A stretch of 22,374 nt of DNA from JBKPCD01 sp046727175 (GCA_046727175.1 JBKPCD010000030.1:1-22374); one strand, 5' to 3'; positions 10,801 to 16,832 are shown, numbered from the stretch's first letter. Program-made: numbers and translations. Notes: generated from the sequence alone by a model not told the origin.

Positions 10801-10886
10801 TCACGTGGTTCAACACCGTTGCCATGGATGGCCGTCGACAGACACACCATCGACACGAGTAGATGGATTGAGAGCATGCGTCTCAT
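4857..10886 (-). CDS. Alpha-2-macroglobulin family protein (YfhM-like, thioester-containing)
   Basis: Bacterial alpha-2-macroglobulins trap attacking proteases in the periplasm: cleavage of a bait region releases a thioester that links the protease covalently. This 2009-residue protein starts with a hydrophobic signal peptide (about 1-19) that lacks a canonical lipobox (the residue before Cys15 is Val), so it is probably cleaved by signal peptidase I rather than lipidated. An Ig-like domain (about 55-145) leads into MG domains; the MG2 stretch LRGTVFSDRGVYRLGEE begins near 656. A glycine-rich linker (EGGGGGADTGAG, near 1263) precedes the A2M core LPESLTTYRIMAVAADRSS (about 1300). The thioester motif GCAEQ is intact (Cys1498, Gln1501). 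The remainder fits the helical thioester-ester domain and a C-terminal receptor-like fold. Its neighbour is pbpC on the same strand, the usual partner thought to repair the wall after breach. The start could be the ATG at 10886 or Met4 at 10877. Confidence 0.92.
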   Translation of the reverse strand: MRRMLSIHLLVSMVCLSTAIHGNGVEPREFGDRGEAGQVGAQSRLLSVVSAGPSGEVASLAEAHEIRIVFSESMVTLGRIPAVVQAPFVRISPAITGTFRWSGTTILIFTPDPKQPLPFATRYDVTVDTSAAAVSGRKLERPYSFSFITPTVKLLQTTWYRRGGRSDAPMVVLLRFNQPVRGADILGHLSGRLEPHGFETPHMSADEQARMRAIDPAAMDKLNAKIAAARAPASSTTPVSFRLTADWDKKRFPPSRDLVAFESTTPVAPESWVKVTVDERVPSPAGAATPPALQSYTIQVERAFFVDSFWCESQCNPDDRNPILMRNDVTVTTFGGAMTITDLTGSTPRDVGKAAQPRPRPPYALDANSRLTIEDAGFDAQPPASMYAVSLSADLKAADGQTLGYPWVGIVENWHRVAFTSFGDGHGVWETSGGPLLPFYARNLRNVKQWLAPVKPDDLMPTVRGLLPKFDLAPDTAVTDRRLPVTADRIQSHGLDASSVLGSRGTGLLWAAVENGSPIERAKASDQPRRASIIQVTNLGISVKDSPQNTLIFVTRLDNAAPVAGAKVSVVTWDNSLFWSGTTNADGVAIGPGAPRRERSYEREDDDKENPWYRVDFLVMAEKDGDVGYVASNWNEGIDSWEFGIPYNREQAEPMLRGTVFSDRGVYRLGEEVHFKAILRENTADGIRLLKEGTSLLISLRDSQYRLIDERTVKVNGWSSADWTVRLPQDGSLGNYSVRAILEADRPKTKSPEELEPGDEPGPRTDDRVSWLKSVHGSLLVAAYRRPDFRVDVTLSGDQRIAGASLKGVITAKYLFGAAIGARPLKWSFTRTPVGGPPSAIRELFSDDQWHFVGWSDRRPEETGELRKDETELTKTGELSLQLNTPADAGVPYSYTLEGDVEDVSRQHIANRASLVVHPAPWYVGVRKLSYFIDQKTGAKTAIITVTPDGKVVPGVPVEVKLTQVQWHSVRRAEGNGFYTWETERKEVPAGSWNVTTAADPVPVDLKIPSGGYFILDAFAKGEGGRYAVTRTSFYAMGEGYTAWARYDHNRIDLVSDRTTYKPGETARIMIQSPWEQATALVTTEREGIRSHRQFQLTSTQQSITVPISEEHIPNVFVSVLLVKGRTAQGPVDPTAEPEAPGTVDSGDSSDPGKPSFRLGYIELKVEDATKRLTMTVRADKNEYRPATAAKVSVEVKDHEGRGAPSEVTLWAVDYGVLSLTSYRTPDVLGSVWVQKALAVMNEDNRQRIISRRVLTPKGATEGGGGGADTGAGTLRKDFRVLAFWVGSFVTDAYGRGTIDVKLPESLTTYRIMAVAADRSSRFGAADSEVRVNKPITLKPTFPRFLAVGDKALFGAVITSQLRTEGSAVVTIKSLDPDVLEFTGPAQLTMPIGAGAAIEARFDAAGKRIGRARVQMTVKVGDETDAFEDAIPVEVLVSPETVAAYGEVNEGSTTVNETLTIPSGVVTGLGGLHVEMASTALVGLGEGARYLVEYPYGCAEQRGSRALAMLLAADLGDAFSLPGMDTAKMRPTVQQTLKELEKFQCPSGGFAYWPGACWSSSPYLTSYLLHVFKVATDLKYTVDAGMQSRAYAYLERELNTPRPENEGWWPAYTAWQAFAVKVLVEGGRNEDSHINRLYGYRDRMPVFAIAHLLDALQTKGGSNGARVDDLRRRIANAILPEGGSAHVEELNDPYLLWFWNSNVRSTAIVLDTLVRADETRISANARGSVVNSDLPVRQMIRWMMAAREDGRWGNTQENAWAMEALVRYYRTHEAVVPDFRAVAKLGMHEIAAEQFKGRTTDARSNDLPMTDVLEKAQPGETRPITFTREGNGTLFYSTRLRYAADQLFQDGLDSGMAIERTYEPYVEKGTRPATLTYKAGDLVRVTLRFHLTKERRYVAVTDPLPAGFEPVESWFATTAASLASAQDDQGEAGRSWFSWWQRGGFDHVERHDDRVQLFATRLSEGRHEFSYVVRATTTGTFRTAPARAEEMYEPEVFGRTATAVIEVKR

Positions 10887-11100
10887 GAGATTTATTCGGT
10901 TGAGAGGGAAACAGTAACCGGATCAGCGACCAGGCACCGACAGAATGTTACGAACGGCACACACGCCATACAGTCGTTGGCGCCCGCGAGGGCACCTGGA
11001 AGATTAGACACCAAGTCGCGGTGACAGGCTCAAGGCTTCAGGCTCTGGGCTTTAGCACGCCAGGAGCCAAGAGCCATCAGCCGAAAGCCGGTGGGCCGCG
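10887..11100. other. Spacer with AGCC/GGCT word array forming a potential hairpin
   Basis: This 214-bp gap separates two minus-strand genes. Positions 11026-11058 carry GGCT words (CAAGGCTTCAGGCTCTGGGC) and 11062-11089 carry AGCC words, so the two halves are inverted relatives and could pair imperfectly 3' of the HTH-RDD gene. I see no convincing promoter for the alpha-2-macroglobulin gene, only a TAACAT hexamer near 10943-10948 without a matching -35 box. Confidence 0.5.
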
Positions 11101-11727
11101 CTACGCGTGAGCCCGTCGTCGGTCGTGAACGGCAAACAGCGACGGAACGCGCACGCGGAGCGCCGCCACGACCCAGTTCCCCGGCGTCGTCGCGAGCAGG
11201 ATCGTCGACGTCGCGTAGTATAGGAGCGCGACGATGGCGGCGCAGCTGGCGAAGTTGAGGTGGAGCAGCGACAGGGCGCCTGCAACCAGTACCGTCGCGA
11301 GCGTGTCCAGGAGCGCAGCCATCGTTCGCGGAGCCACGCGCAAACGGCGCACGTTCGCGTCATCGGGCGCTTGAGACGCGCGTCGATCGCCTTCGGGCGG
11401 GACGGCGCCAGCTTCGGCGTATTCGAGGTTGTGCCCGATCAGCGCAGCCTGAGCGCGCATCGTGCGTTTCGCACGACGGTCGCCGATCGAGAACAGGCGG
11501 CAGAACTCGTTGACGACTTCGTCCGCGTCGAGTCCGACGGCGCGCGCGTAGTCTCGGACGAACGCGCGTGCAAAGATCCCGGAGGGCCACCGCGCGAAAT
11601 CGTTGCGCTCGAGGCCCTCCCAAAGGTCAGCGCTGACTTTCGTAACAGAGGCGAGCGTGTCCAGCGAAATACCGCGACGCTCCCGCTCGCTGCGAAGACG
11701 TGGACCGAAGGTATGCCGATCGGACAT
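11101..11727 (-). CDS. HTH (RodZ-like) - RDD-like membrane protein
   Basis: This 208-residue protein starts at the ATG at 11727; an upstream in-frame extension to 12018 looks non-coding and overlaps the opposite gene, so it was rejected. Residues 6-75 form a RodZ-type helix-turn-helix of the HTH_25 kind: LRSERERRGISLDTLASVTK, then WEGLERNDFARWPSGIFARA and FVRDYARAVGLD. Unlike RodZ, there is no single membrane helix followed by a beta domain. Instead, after a charged linker (85-133), residues 134-195 have PRTMAALLDTLA, two hydrophobic helices (about 140-158 and 161-180) and TPGNWVVAALRVRV, which resembles a shortened RDD domain. A membrane-bound DNA-binding or cytoskeleton-linked role is inferred. 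It is transcribed divergently from the cysteine-cluster gene. Confidence 0.7.
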   Translation of the reverse strand: MSDRHTFGPRLRSERERRGISLDTLASVTKVSADLWEGLERNDFARWPSGIFARAFVRDYARAVGLDADEVVNEFCRLFSIGDRRAKRTMRAQAALIGHNLEYAEAGAVPPEGDRRASQAPDDANVRRLRVAPRTMAALLDTLATVLVAGALSLLHLNFASCAAIVALLYYATSTILLATTPGNWVVAALRVRVPSLFAVHDRRRAHA

Positions 11728-11738
11728 GACGGGTTCTG

Positions 11739-12965
11739 GTGAGCAGCAAGTACCGAGCCGAAGGGGCGGCCGCCGATTTCGAGCGTCGAACGCTCCGGGC
11801 AGCTGCAGCAGTGTCCCATTTGCGTCATCCGGATTACAAAACTGCACGTGGTGAAAGTTCAGTTGCCGCGAGCCCGTCAGGTGCCGCGTCTTGTTTGGAT
11901 ATTCACGCCTCTTATGTCTGCCAGCACATGGGCGCCTGCTGCACGGCCGGCTGGCACATCCCGGTGGATGCCGCGACGCTGCATCAGCTGATAATCCACT
12001 TCGGCGCCGGCGGGTCACGGCAGCTGTTCGTCACGGATGACCCCCCGCCCGACGGCGCTGCGGCGGTCCTCGGATCTTGCGGCGACGGACGATGCGTTTT
12101 CTTCGAAGACGATCGACTCTGCGCGATTCACCGACAGCTCGGTCCCCGGCTGCTCCCGTCTGCCTGTCGTCATTTTCCGCGCGTTGTCTTGCGCGATCGC
12201 CGCGGAACGTTCGTCACGCTTTCGCACTTCTGTCCAACAGCCGCGGGGCTGCTGTTTGCGGAGACTGCCGGGCGTCGAATTGCGGCACCGTCTTCGCTGA
12301 CACTCGAAGGCGACGTTGAAGGACTGGATGCGACGACCGCGCTGCCGCCGCTGGTTCGTCCCGGACTTCTCACGGACGCGGACGGCTACGATGCCTGGGA
12401 ACGACGCGGCCTCGAGACGTTCGGTCGCAGTGAACTCTCACCGGAACAGACGCTCGACACGATTGCCGCGGCAACCGCAGACGTACTGCGCTGGACGCCA
12501 GGCGATGAGCCGCTCGCCGAAGCCGTGGAACGCGCATTCGATCGTGTCCATGCTCCCAACGCCTGCGGGGACACGAGCGAGGACCTCCGGCGGGTGTCGA
12601 TCGCGCGTGATTCCGTTCCTGATGACCTGACCATCCTACCGGACGTGACCGACTACCGTGACGGCTGGCGCGACGTGCCGCGCTGGTGGTCCGAGCACGA
12701 ACGCCCAATCAAGCGTTATCTGGCGTCTCGGCTGTTCGCCAACTGGATCGCGTACTACGGAACAGGGCTGCAAGACATCGTGGAGTATCTGAGAATCTGC
12801 CTCGCGGTGCTGAGGAATGAGGCTGTCAGAGCGAACCGGATCCCCAGAAGCGGTCGCGAGGCTCTCGTCGAAGCCTTTCGTGCTACCGATCTCTTGTTGG
12901 TGCATCAGGCGGACATTCGATCGCTCGCGCGCTTGATCGAAGCGGCTCCGCCGGTCGTTCGGTAG
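11739..12965 (+). CDS. Cysteine-cluster protein, FliB/YkgJ-like
   Basis: The open frame gives up to 408 residues from a GTG at 11739. The start is uncertain: a GTG at 11811 or a still later start leaves more room for the divergent promoter and loses no recognisable domain. Near the N-terminus is YVCQHMGACCTAGW; after it come CVFFEDDRLCAIHR, LLPSACRHFPRV and SHFCP. This spaced cysteine set is the hallmark of the YkgJ/FliB zinc- or iron-binding cluster. The C-terminal third (RPIKRYLASRLFANWIAYY, then EYLRICLAVLRNEAV) resembles the C-terminal part of FliB, the flagellin lysine N-methylase. No flagellar gene is in the window, so methylation of flagellin is not supported; a metal cluster-dependent modification of another protein is possible. 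Peptidase T follows on the same strand after 92 bp. The stop codon (12963-12965) lies inside an octamer repeat array. Confidence 0.65.
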   Translation: MSSKYRAEGAAADFERRTLRAAAAVSHLRHPDYKTARGESSVAASPSGAASCLDIHASYVCQHMGACCTAGWHIPVDAATLHQLIIHFGAGGSRQLFVTDDPPPDGAAAVLGSCGDGRCVFFEDDRLCAIHRQLGPRLLPSACRHFPRVVLRDRRGTFVTLSHFCPTAAGLLFAETAGRRIAAPSSLTLEGDVEGLDATTALPPLVRPGLLTDADGYDAWERRGLETFGRSELSPEQTLDTIAAATADVLRWTPGDEPLAEAVERAFDRVHAPNACGDTSEDLRRVSIARDSVPDDLTILPDVTDYRDGWRDVPRWWSEHERPIKRYLASRLFANWIAYYGTGLQDIVEYLRICLAVLRNEAVRANRIPRSGREALVEAFRATDLLLVHQADIRSLARLIEAAPPVVR

Positions 12966-12991
12966 CTCGGTCGTTCGGTAGCTCGGTGGCT
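12952..12991. repeat. CGGTAGCT octamer tandem array spanning a stop codon
   Basis: Five 8-bp units lie here: CGGTCGTT, CGGTAGCT, CGGTCGTT, CGGTAGCT, CGGTGGCT. The first units encode the last residues and the TAG stop of the FliB/YkgJ-like gene. A related array is at 20014-20037. Confidence 0.85.
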
Positions 12992-13014
12992 GGTAGCCCG
13001 CCGGAAGGCGATCG

Positions 13015-13046
13015 TGCCGAAAGCCAAGAGCCAAAAGCCTTGAGCC
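13015..13046. repeat. AGCCnnn heptamer-word array (spacer copy d)
   Basis: AGCC words with 7-bp spacing end 11 bases before the pepT start codon. The array includes an 18-bp exact copy (13029-13046) of 2302-2319. Confidence 0.75.
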
Positions 13047-13057
13047 AACCCCCTGCC

Positions 13058-14302
13058 ATGAAGACATCCGCCCTCGAGCGCTTCCTCCGCTACGTTCGCA
13101 TCGATACTCGATCCGACGAACGATCCACATCGTGCCCCAGCACGCCCGGCCAGCTGACGCTGTTGCGTCAGCTCGTTGAGGAGCTGCACGAGCTCGGCGT
13201 GCGCGATGCGGCCATGGACGAGTACGGGTACGTGATGGCCACGGTCCCTGCGACGACCACGAAGTCTGGCGTGCCGGTGATCGGGTTCATCGCGCACGTT
13301 GACACGTCACCAGAGATGCCGGGGAGTGACGTGCGGCCGATCGTGCACGAGCACTACGACGGCCGTGATCTGGTACTGCCCGACGATCCCACGGCGGTGC
13401 TCAGAGCGTCCGAGGATGCCGTGTTTGCCGGCAGGATCGGACATGACATCGTGACGGCCTCGGGCTTGACGCTTCTCGGCGCGGACGACAAGGCCGGCGT
13501 CGCCGAGATCATGGCGGCGGTCGAGCACTTGATGGCGCAACCGGAGATCCCGCACGGTGCGGTGCGCATCGCATTCACGCCCGACGAAGAGGTCGGCCGC
13601 GGCGCCCAGCATTTCGACGTCGCGAAATTCGGTGCAGCGTGCGCGTATACGCTGGACGGCGGCGGCGTGGGAGAACTGGAGTACGAGAGCTTCTCGGCCG
13701 ACGCGATTACCGTGACGTTCAAGGGATTCAACACGCATCCCGGGTACGCGAAAGGACGCATGGTCAACGCGATCAAGCTCGCCGCAGCGTTCGTCGCGTG
13801 CCTCCCGGCGGATTGGCTGTCGCCCGAAACAACCGAGGGCTACGAGGGCTATGTGCACCCGTATCAGATGGAGGCGTCAGTCGATCGAACGAGCATCAAG
13901 ATCCTGATTCGCGACTTCGCGACTGAGCGGCTGAAAGAGAAGGAGGCGTTCATCGAAAAACTGGCGCGCGAAACGATCGCCGGGGAACCACGAGCGACCG
14001 TCGAGTTCGCCGTGGAGGAATCGTACCGGAACATGCGCGAGGTCCTCGATGCCAACCCGGCGGTCGTCGCGCACGCGCGCGAGGCGATCCGGCGGGCCGG
14101 CCTCGAGCCGATCGAGAAGCCAATCCGAGGCGGCACCGACGGATCGCGCCTGTCGTTCATGGGTCTGCCGACGCCCAATCTCTTCGCAGGCGAGCACAAT
14201 TTCCACTCACGCCTCGAGTGGCTTTCGGCTCAGGACATGGACAAGGCGGTCGAGGTCGTCGTTCACCTGTGCCAGGTCTGGGAAGAATACTCCGATTGCT
14301 GA
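13058..14302 (+). CDS. pepT: Peptidase T (tripeptide aminopeptidase, M20B)
   Basis: This cytosolic di-zinc exopeptidase removes the N-terminal residue from tripeptides and helps recycle peptides. The ATG at 13058 gives 414 residues (MKTSALERFLRYVRIDTRSD), the family's normal length and N-terminus; the longer in-frame extension to 12986 only translates the spacer repeats. Zinc ligands and catalytic residues are in place: FIAHVDTS (His80, Asp82), LGADDKAGV (Asp143 bridging), FTPDEEVG (Glu177 general base, Glu178 ligand), TLDGG (Asp200) and AGEHNFHSRLEW (His380). The dimerisation lid with KGFNTHPGYAKG (222-233) and RGGTDGSRLS (357-366) is typical of PepT. No Shine-Dalgarno is evident. It converges with the blaR1-like gene, separated by 32 bp. 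Confidence 0.94.
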   Translation: MKTSALERFLRYVRIDTRSDERSTSCPSTPGQLTLLRQLVEELHELGVRDAAMDEYGYVMATVPATTTKSGVPVIGFIAHVDTSPEMPGSDVRPIVHEHYDGRDLVLPDDPTAVLRASEDAVFAGRIGHDIVTASGLTLLGADDKAGVAEIMAAVEHLMAQPEIPHGAVRIAFTPDEEVGRGAQHFDVAKFGAACAYTLDGGGVGELEYESFSADAITVTFKGFNTHPGYAKGRMVNAIKLAAAFVACLPADWLSPETTEGYEGYVHPYQMEASVDRTSIKILIRDFATERLKEKEAFIEKLARETIAGEPRATVEFAVEESYRNMREVLDANPAVVAHAREAIRRAGLEPIEKPIRGGTDGSRLSFMGLPTPNLFAGEHNFHSRLEWLSAQDMDKAVEVVVHLCQVWEEYSDC

Positions 14303-14337
14303 CTGCAGATTACCGGATTGCCGATTGCTGATTGCTA
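14292..14337. repeat. GATTGCY word array between convergent genes
   Basis: GATTGCT, GATTACC, GATTGCC, GATTGCT and GATTGCT follow at mostly 7-8 bp spacing. The array overlaps the last codons of pepT and fills the short gap to the blaR1-like stop codon. A related run (GCGATTGCGGTTCGTGGATT) is at 20105-20124. Confidence 0.6.
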
Positions 14338-16350
14338 CTGCAGGGCAAAATTCACCGTTACCGTCATGACGACCGGTACTGCCTGACCGTTCAGGAACGT
14401 GGGCTCGAATTCCCACTGCCGCACGGCTTCGACCGCTGCCTGATCGAGCAACGGAATAGAGCGGAGCACCCGGGCATCACTCACGCGGCCCTGCTGATCG
14501 AGCATCGCTTCGATGATCACGACTCCGGTGACCTTGGCGGCTTCCGCCTCGGGTGGATAAACAGGGGTCACATGCTTTGTCTTCGTCGGCGGCTTGATGT
14601 TCCCGCCGACGCGGACTGCCGCCTGACCCCCGACCGCTGACGAGGTCTGCGATCCGCCCGGCGGCGGAGGTGGAGGCGGAGGAGGCGGCAGCGACGCAGC
14701 GTATGTATGCCGCAGCTCCATTGCGCGATTGCGCAGCCGGTCGGCCTCGGCGATCAGTTGTTGCTGCGTCGCGCTATCCCTGGTCATGTTCGCCTGCATG
14801 CGGAGAAAGATGTTCTTGTACGTCAGCGCCTCGACGTATTCTGAGTTGATGGCGAGCGCGCGGTCGGTGGCGGCAATGCCGGACTGGATGTACGCCAGCT
14901 TTGCCGTTGACGGCAGCGACGCGTCCTTGAACACCTTGTCCCAGTAGAAAGTCGCAATGAGCTGCTGCCGTGCCGGATCAGACGGATCGATCGCGGCCAC
15001 TTCTTCCAGGGTCGAGATCGCGCGGTCGAACTCGCCGCGACGACTGTAGAACTGCGCGAGAGCAGTCAGGATTGGCGTGTTGTTCGGCATCGCGGTCCGC
15101 GCGGCGACGAACGTGGCTTCGGCGTCCGCGACTGCACCACGATCCTCCTGGAGCCTGGCGAGCTCGAGATAGGGTCCGGCATTACGCGATGATGACGCGA
15201 CGGTCTGCTTCAGCTCTGCCTCGCGCGCGGTGGATGAGCTCCCCGCGGCGGCTTTCGGATCTGGTGGTGGCGGCTGCTGAGAGCCGCGGACCGCGAGCGA
15301 ATCCCGAGAGCGGAGAAGCCCGGAGGCAGGAACACGCTCCGCGGCAGCGCCTTGCGCGGCGACCGACGTCGGCGCTGCCTTCAAGGGGAAGGCGAAGACG
15401 CCGTACGTTGCCGCCCCGATGAGGACAACCGCCATCGCGGTGAACGATGCTGCGATTCTTCTCGACGACATGACAGCCTCCCTCGAGATCAGAACCATCC
15501 GGTGGAACAGGTGACGACGGCGCGCGAACGGCGCCGCGGGGAAGGGCGAAGGCTCGTCGGCGAAGGCGAGCAGTGCTTCGAGATAGCTCCGGCGCTCGTT
15601 CGTCGCCAGCACCGTCAGCTCGTCCACGACTTCCTCGCGCGACGTCTGGATACGCGAGATGAGCCAGGCGATTGCGGGATGGAACCACAGGATCGCGCGA
15701 ACGATTTCTTCGGCAACGAGCCAGAGCCAGTCGCGCCGCCGGACGTGCCACAGCTCGTGCTCCAGGATGGCGTGCCGCGCTCCTGGAGAGAGCGCGTCGA
15801 ATGTTGCCGGCAGCATCACGACAGGTCGCAACAGACCGAAGGTCACCGGCTGGCGAAGCGATGGCACACAGCGGACGTCGATGCGGAGCCGTTCGATGTC
15901 GTTGCGCCGCTCGTCGTTTTCACTCCACGCCATCGGCTCCCCAATCGACCGGAGCCGCCGAAGACGCAGCACGCCTGCTGCGATCCAGGTCAGGCGAATG
16001 AGCGCGCCCGCGATCAGGACACTGCTCGCGATCGCAGGCCACTCGCTGAGCGTGGTGCTCAGCGATGGCCACCAATTGATCGGTGGTGCGGGATCGGCCG
16101 AAGGCTGGAGAGAGGGAATGATCGGGCCGACGCTCGTGAAAGACGTCGAGTCCGCCACGGAACCTGTTGCCTGCCATGGCTGCACTGCCGGCAGCAGCAG
16201 ACAAACAATGAGCAAGGTCCGGAAATGGAGATGACGCGCACCGGGATCCCGGACGCGGAGAAGCCCTGGGAGCGCTCCGCCGGCGGCGATCAGGACGGCG
16301 ACCTGAAGGCTCCACGCGAACAGGTTGGCGAGATGCGCATGGAGGGTCAT
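14335..16350 (-). CDS. BlaR1-like M56 metallopeptidase fused to TPR and TonB C-terminal domains
   Basis: The N-terminal half is a BlaR1/MecR1-type membrane peptidase that would cleave a cytoplasmic repressor, presumably the adjacent BlaI. Membrane helices lie at about 11-30, 43-58, 107-128 and 303-322. The zinc site is HELWH (His198, Glu199, His202) with SREEVVDEL (Glu239) as probable third ligand. Classical BlaR1 ends in a penicillin-binding sensor domain; here that is absent. Residues 375-550 instead contain TPR-like helices (YLELARLQEDRGAVADAEAT; ALAQFYSRRGEFDRAISTLE), then ten prolines (555-564) and a TonB C-terminal domain (about 592-671: VTPVYPPEAEAAKVTGVVII, AVRQWEFEP). The ATG overlaps the blaI stop as ATGA, indicating translational coupling. 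The sensed signal is unknown; TonB-like contact with an outer-membrane protein is inference. Confidence 0.88.
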   Translation of the reverse strand: MTLHAHLANLFAWSLQVAVLIAAGGALPGLLRVRDPGARHLHFRTLLIVCLLLPAVQPWQATGSVADSTSFTSVGPIIPSLQPSADPAPPINWWPSLSTTLSEWPAIASSVLIAGALIRLTWIAAGVLRLRRLRSIGEPMAWSENDERRNDIERLRIDVRCVPSLRQPVTFGLLRPVVMLPATFDALSPGARHAILEHELWHVRRRDWLWLVAEEIVRAILWFHPAIAWLISRIQTSREEVVDELTVLATNERRSYLEALLAFADEPSPFPAAPFARRRHLFHRMVLISREAVMSSRRIAASFTAMAVVLIGAATYGVFAFPLKAAPTSVAAQGAAAERVPASGLLRSRDSLAVRGSQQPPPPDPKAAAGSSSTAREAELKQTVASSSRNAGPYLELARLQEDRGAVADAEATFVAARTAMPNNTPILTALAQFYSRRGEFDRAISTLEEVAAIDPSDPARQQLIATFYWDKVFKDASLPSTAKLAYIQSGIAATDRALAINSEYVEALTYKNIFLRMQANMTRDSATQQQLIAEADRLRNRAMELRHTYAASLPPPPPPPPPPGGSQTSSAVGGQAAVRVGGNIKPPTKTKHVTPVYPPEAEAAKVTGVVIIEAMLDQQGRVSDARVLRSIPLLDQAAVEAVRQWEFEPTFLNGQAVPVVMTVTVNFALQ

Positions 16351-16724
16351 TCCTTCATCTCCTCGACCGCGCGCCGAATACTCGCGCGCTCTTCCTTCGA
16401 GAGGCGGCGGTCCTTTGCCAGGTGCAACAGCAGCGAACCGGCCGCCCCGTCGAACACGCGGTCCACGAAATCGCGCACCATCGCTCCGACGACCTGCTGG
16501 CGCGGGCGCGCGGGACGATACACGTACGCCCGGTCGACGCGGCTCTTTATCAGGTATCCTTTCTCCTCCAGGATCTTCATCATCGTCATCACGGTCGTGT
16601 AGGCGACGGTCCGGTTCTCGCGCAGCGCGTCGAACACGTCGCGCACAGTGGCCTTCCCCAGGCGCCAGATGACCTTCATGATGGCCAGCTCCTGCGGGGT
16701 GAGGGTGGGATGGGGTGTGCGCAT
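16347..16724 (-). CDS. blaI: BlaI/MecI/CopY family transcriptional repressor
   Basis: This 125-residue winged-helix repressor binds a TAC..GTA-type palindrome as a dimer and is inactivated by cleavage by its BlaR1 partner. The N-terminus LTPQELAIMKVIWRLGKATV is the canonical first helix pair; VAYTTVMTMMKILEEKGYL (56-74) is the recognition helix and wing approach; KSRVDRAYVYRP is the wing. The C-terminal helices (LLLHLAKDRRLSKEERASI) form the dimer domain. The start at 16724 is supported by the family N-terminus although no Shine-Dalgarno precedes it; a hairpin occupies that position instead. A promoter and overlapping operator lie upstream, so autorepression is likely. It shares a 4-bp overlap with the blaR1-like gene. 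Confidence 0.95.
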   Translation of the reverse strand: MRTPHPTLTPQELAIMKVIWRLGKATVRDVFDALRENRTVAYTTVMTMMKILEEKGYLIKSRVDRAYVYRPARPRQQVVGAMVRDFVDRVFDGAAGSLLLHLAKDRRLSKEERASIRRAVEEMKE

Positions 16725-16726
16725 GT

Positions 16727-16749
16727 GTAGCGTCCGGCTTCAGCCGGAC
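16727..16749 (+). repeat. GTAG-flanked REP-like hairpin in the blaI leader
   Basis: GTAG (16727-16730) precedes a perfect 8-bp stem, GTCCGGCT (16732-16739) with AGCCGGAC (16742-16749), 2-nt loop. On the blaI (minus) strand the hairpin ends 7 bases before the ATG, where a ribosome binding site would be expected. Confidence 0.7.
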
Positions 16750-16756
16750 CGATGTC

Positions 16757-16780
16757 TACTAACTATTTAGTATTTAGTAG
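16757..16780. promoter_or_regulatory. Probable BlaI operator
   Basis: The AT-rich palindrome TACTAACTATTTAGTA (16757-16772) has half-sites TACTAA and TTAGTA separated by 4 bp, with a further TTAGTAG at 16774-16780 giving a second, wider palindrome. TAC/GTA half-sites are typical of BlaI/MecI/CopY operators. It covers the -10 region of the blaI promoter. Assignment by motif and position. Confidence 0.65.
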
Positions 16781-16792
16781 CGCGCTTGTCAA
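16764..16792 (-). promoter_or_regulatory. Probable sigma70-type promoter of blaI-blaR1
   Basis: On the minus strand a perfect TTGACA (16792-16787) is followed after 17 bp by TAAATA (16769-16764), a weak -10 box. Transcription would start near 16757, giving a leader of about 30 bases that contains the REP-like hairpin. Confidence 0.6.
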
Positions 16793-16832
16793 GAGCCGGC
16801 TTTGCGGCTCACGGCTCTTGGCTTTGGGCTCA
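16792..16832. repeat. GGCT/AGCC word array (spacer copy f)
   Basis: GGCT words repeat roughly every 7 bases (GGCTCACGGCTCTTGGCTTT). AAGAGCC at 16791-16797 pairs with GGCTCTT at 16813-16819. The array abuts the blaI -35 box. Confidence 0.6.

Noticed and set aside
11728..12018. N-terminal extension of the HTH-RDD protein
   Set aside because: It is antisense to the cysteine cluster of the opposite gene and the family N-terminus begins at the ATG at 11727.
12986..13057. In-frame N-terminal extension of peptidase T
   Set aside because: It translates the spacer repeats (SPPEGDRAESQEPKAL), which are not conserved protein sequence; the family starts at 13058.
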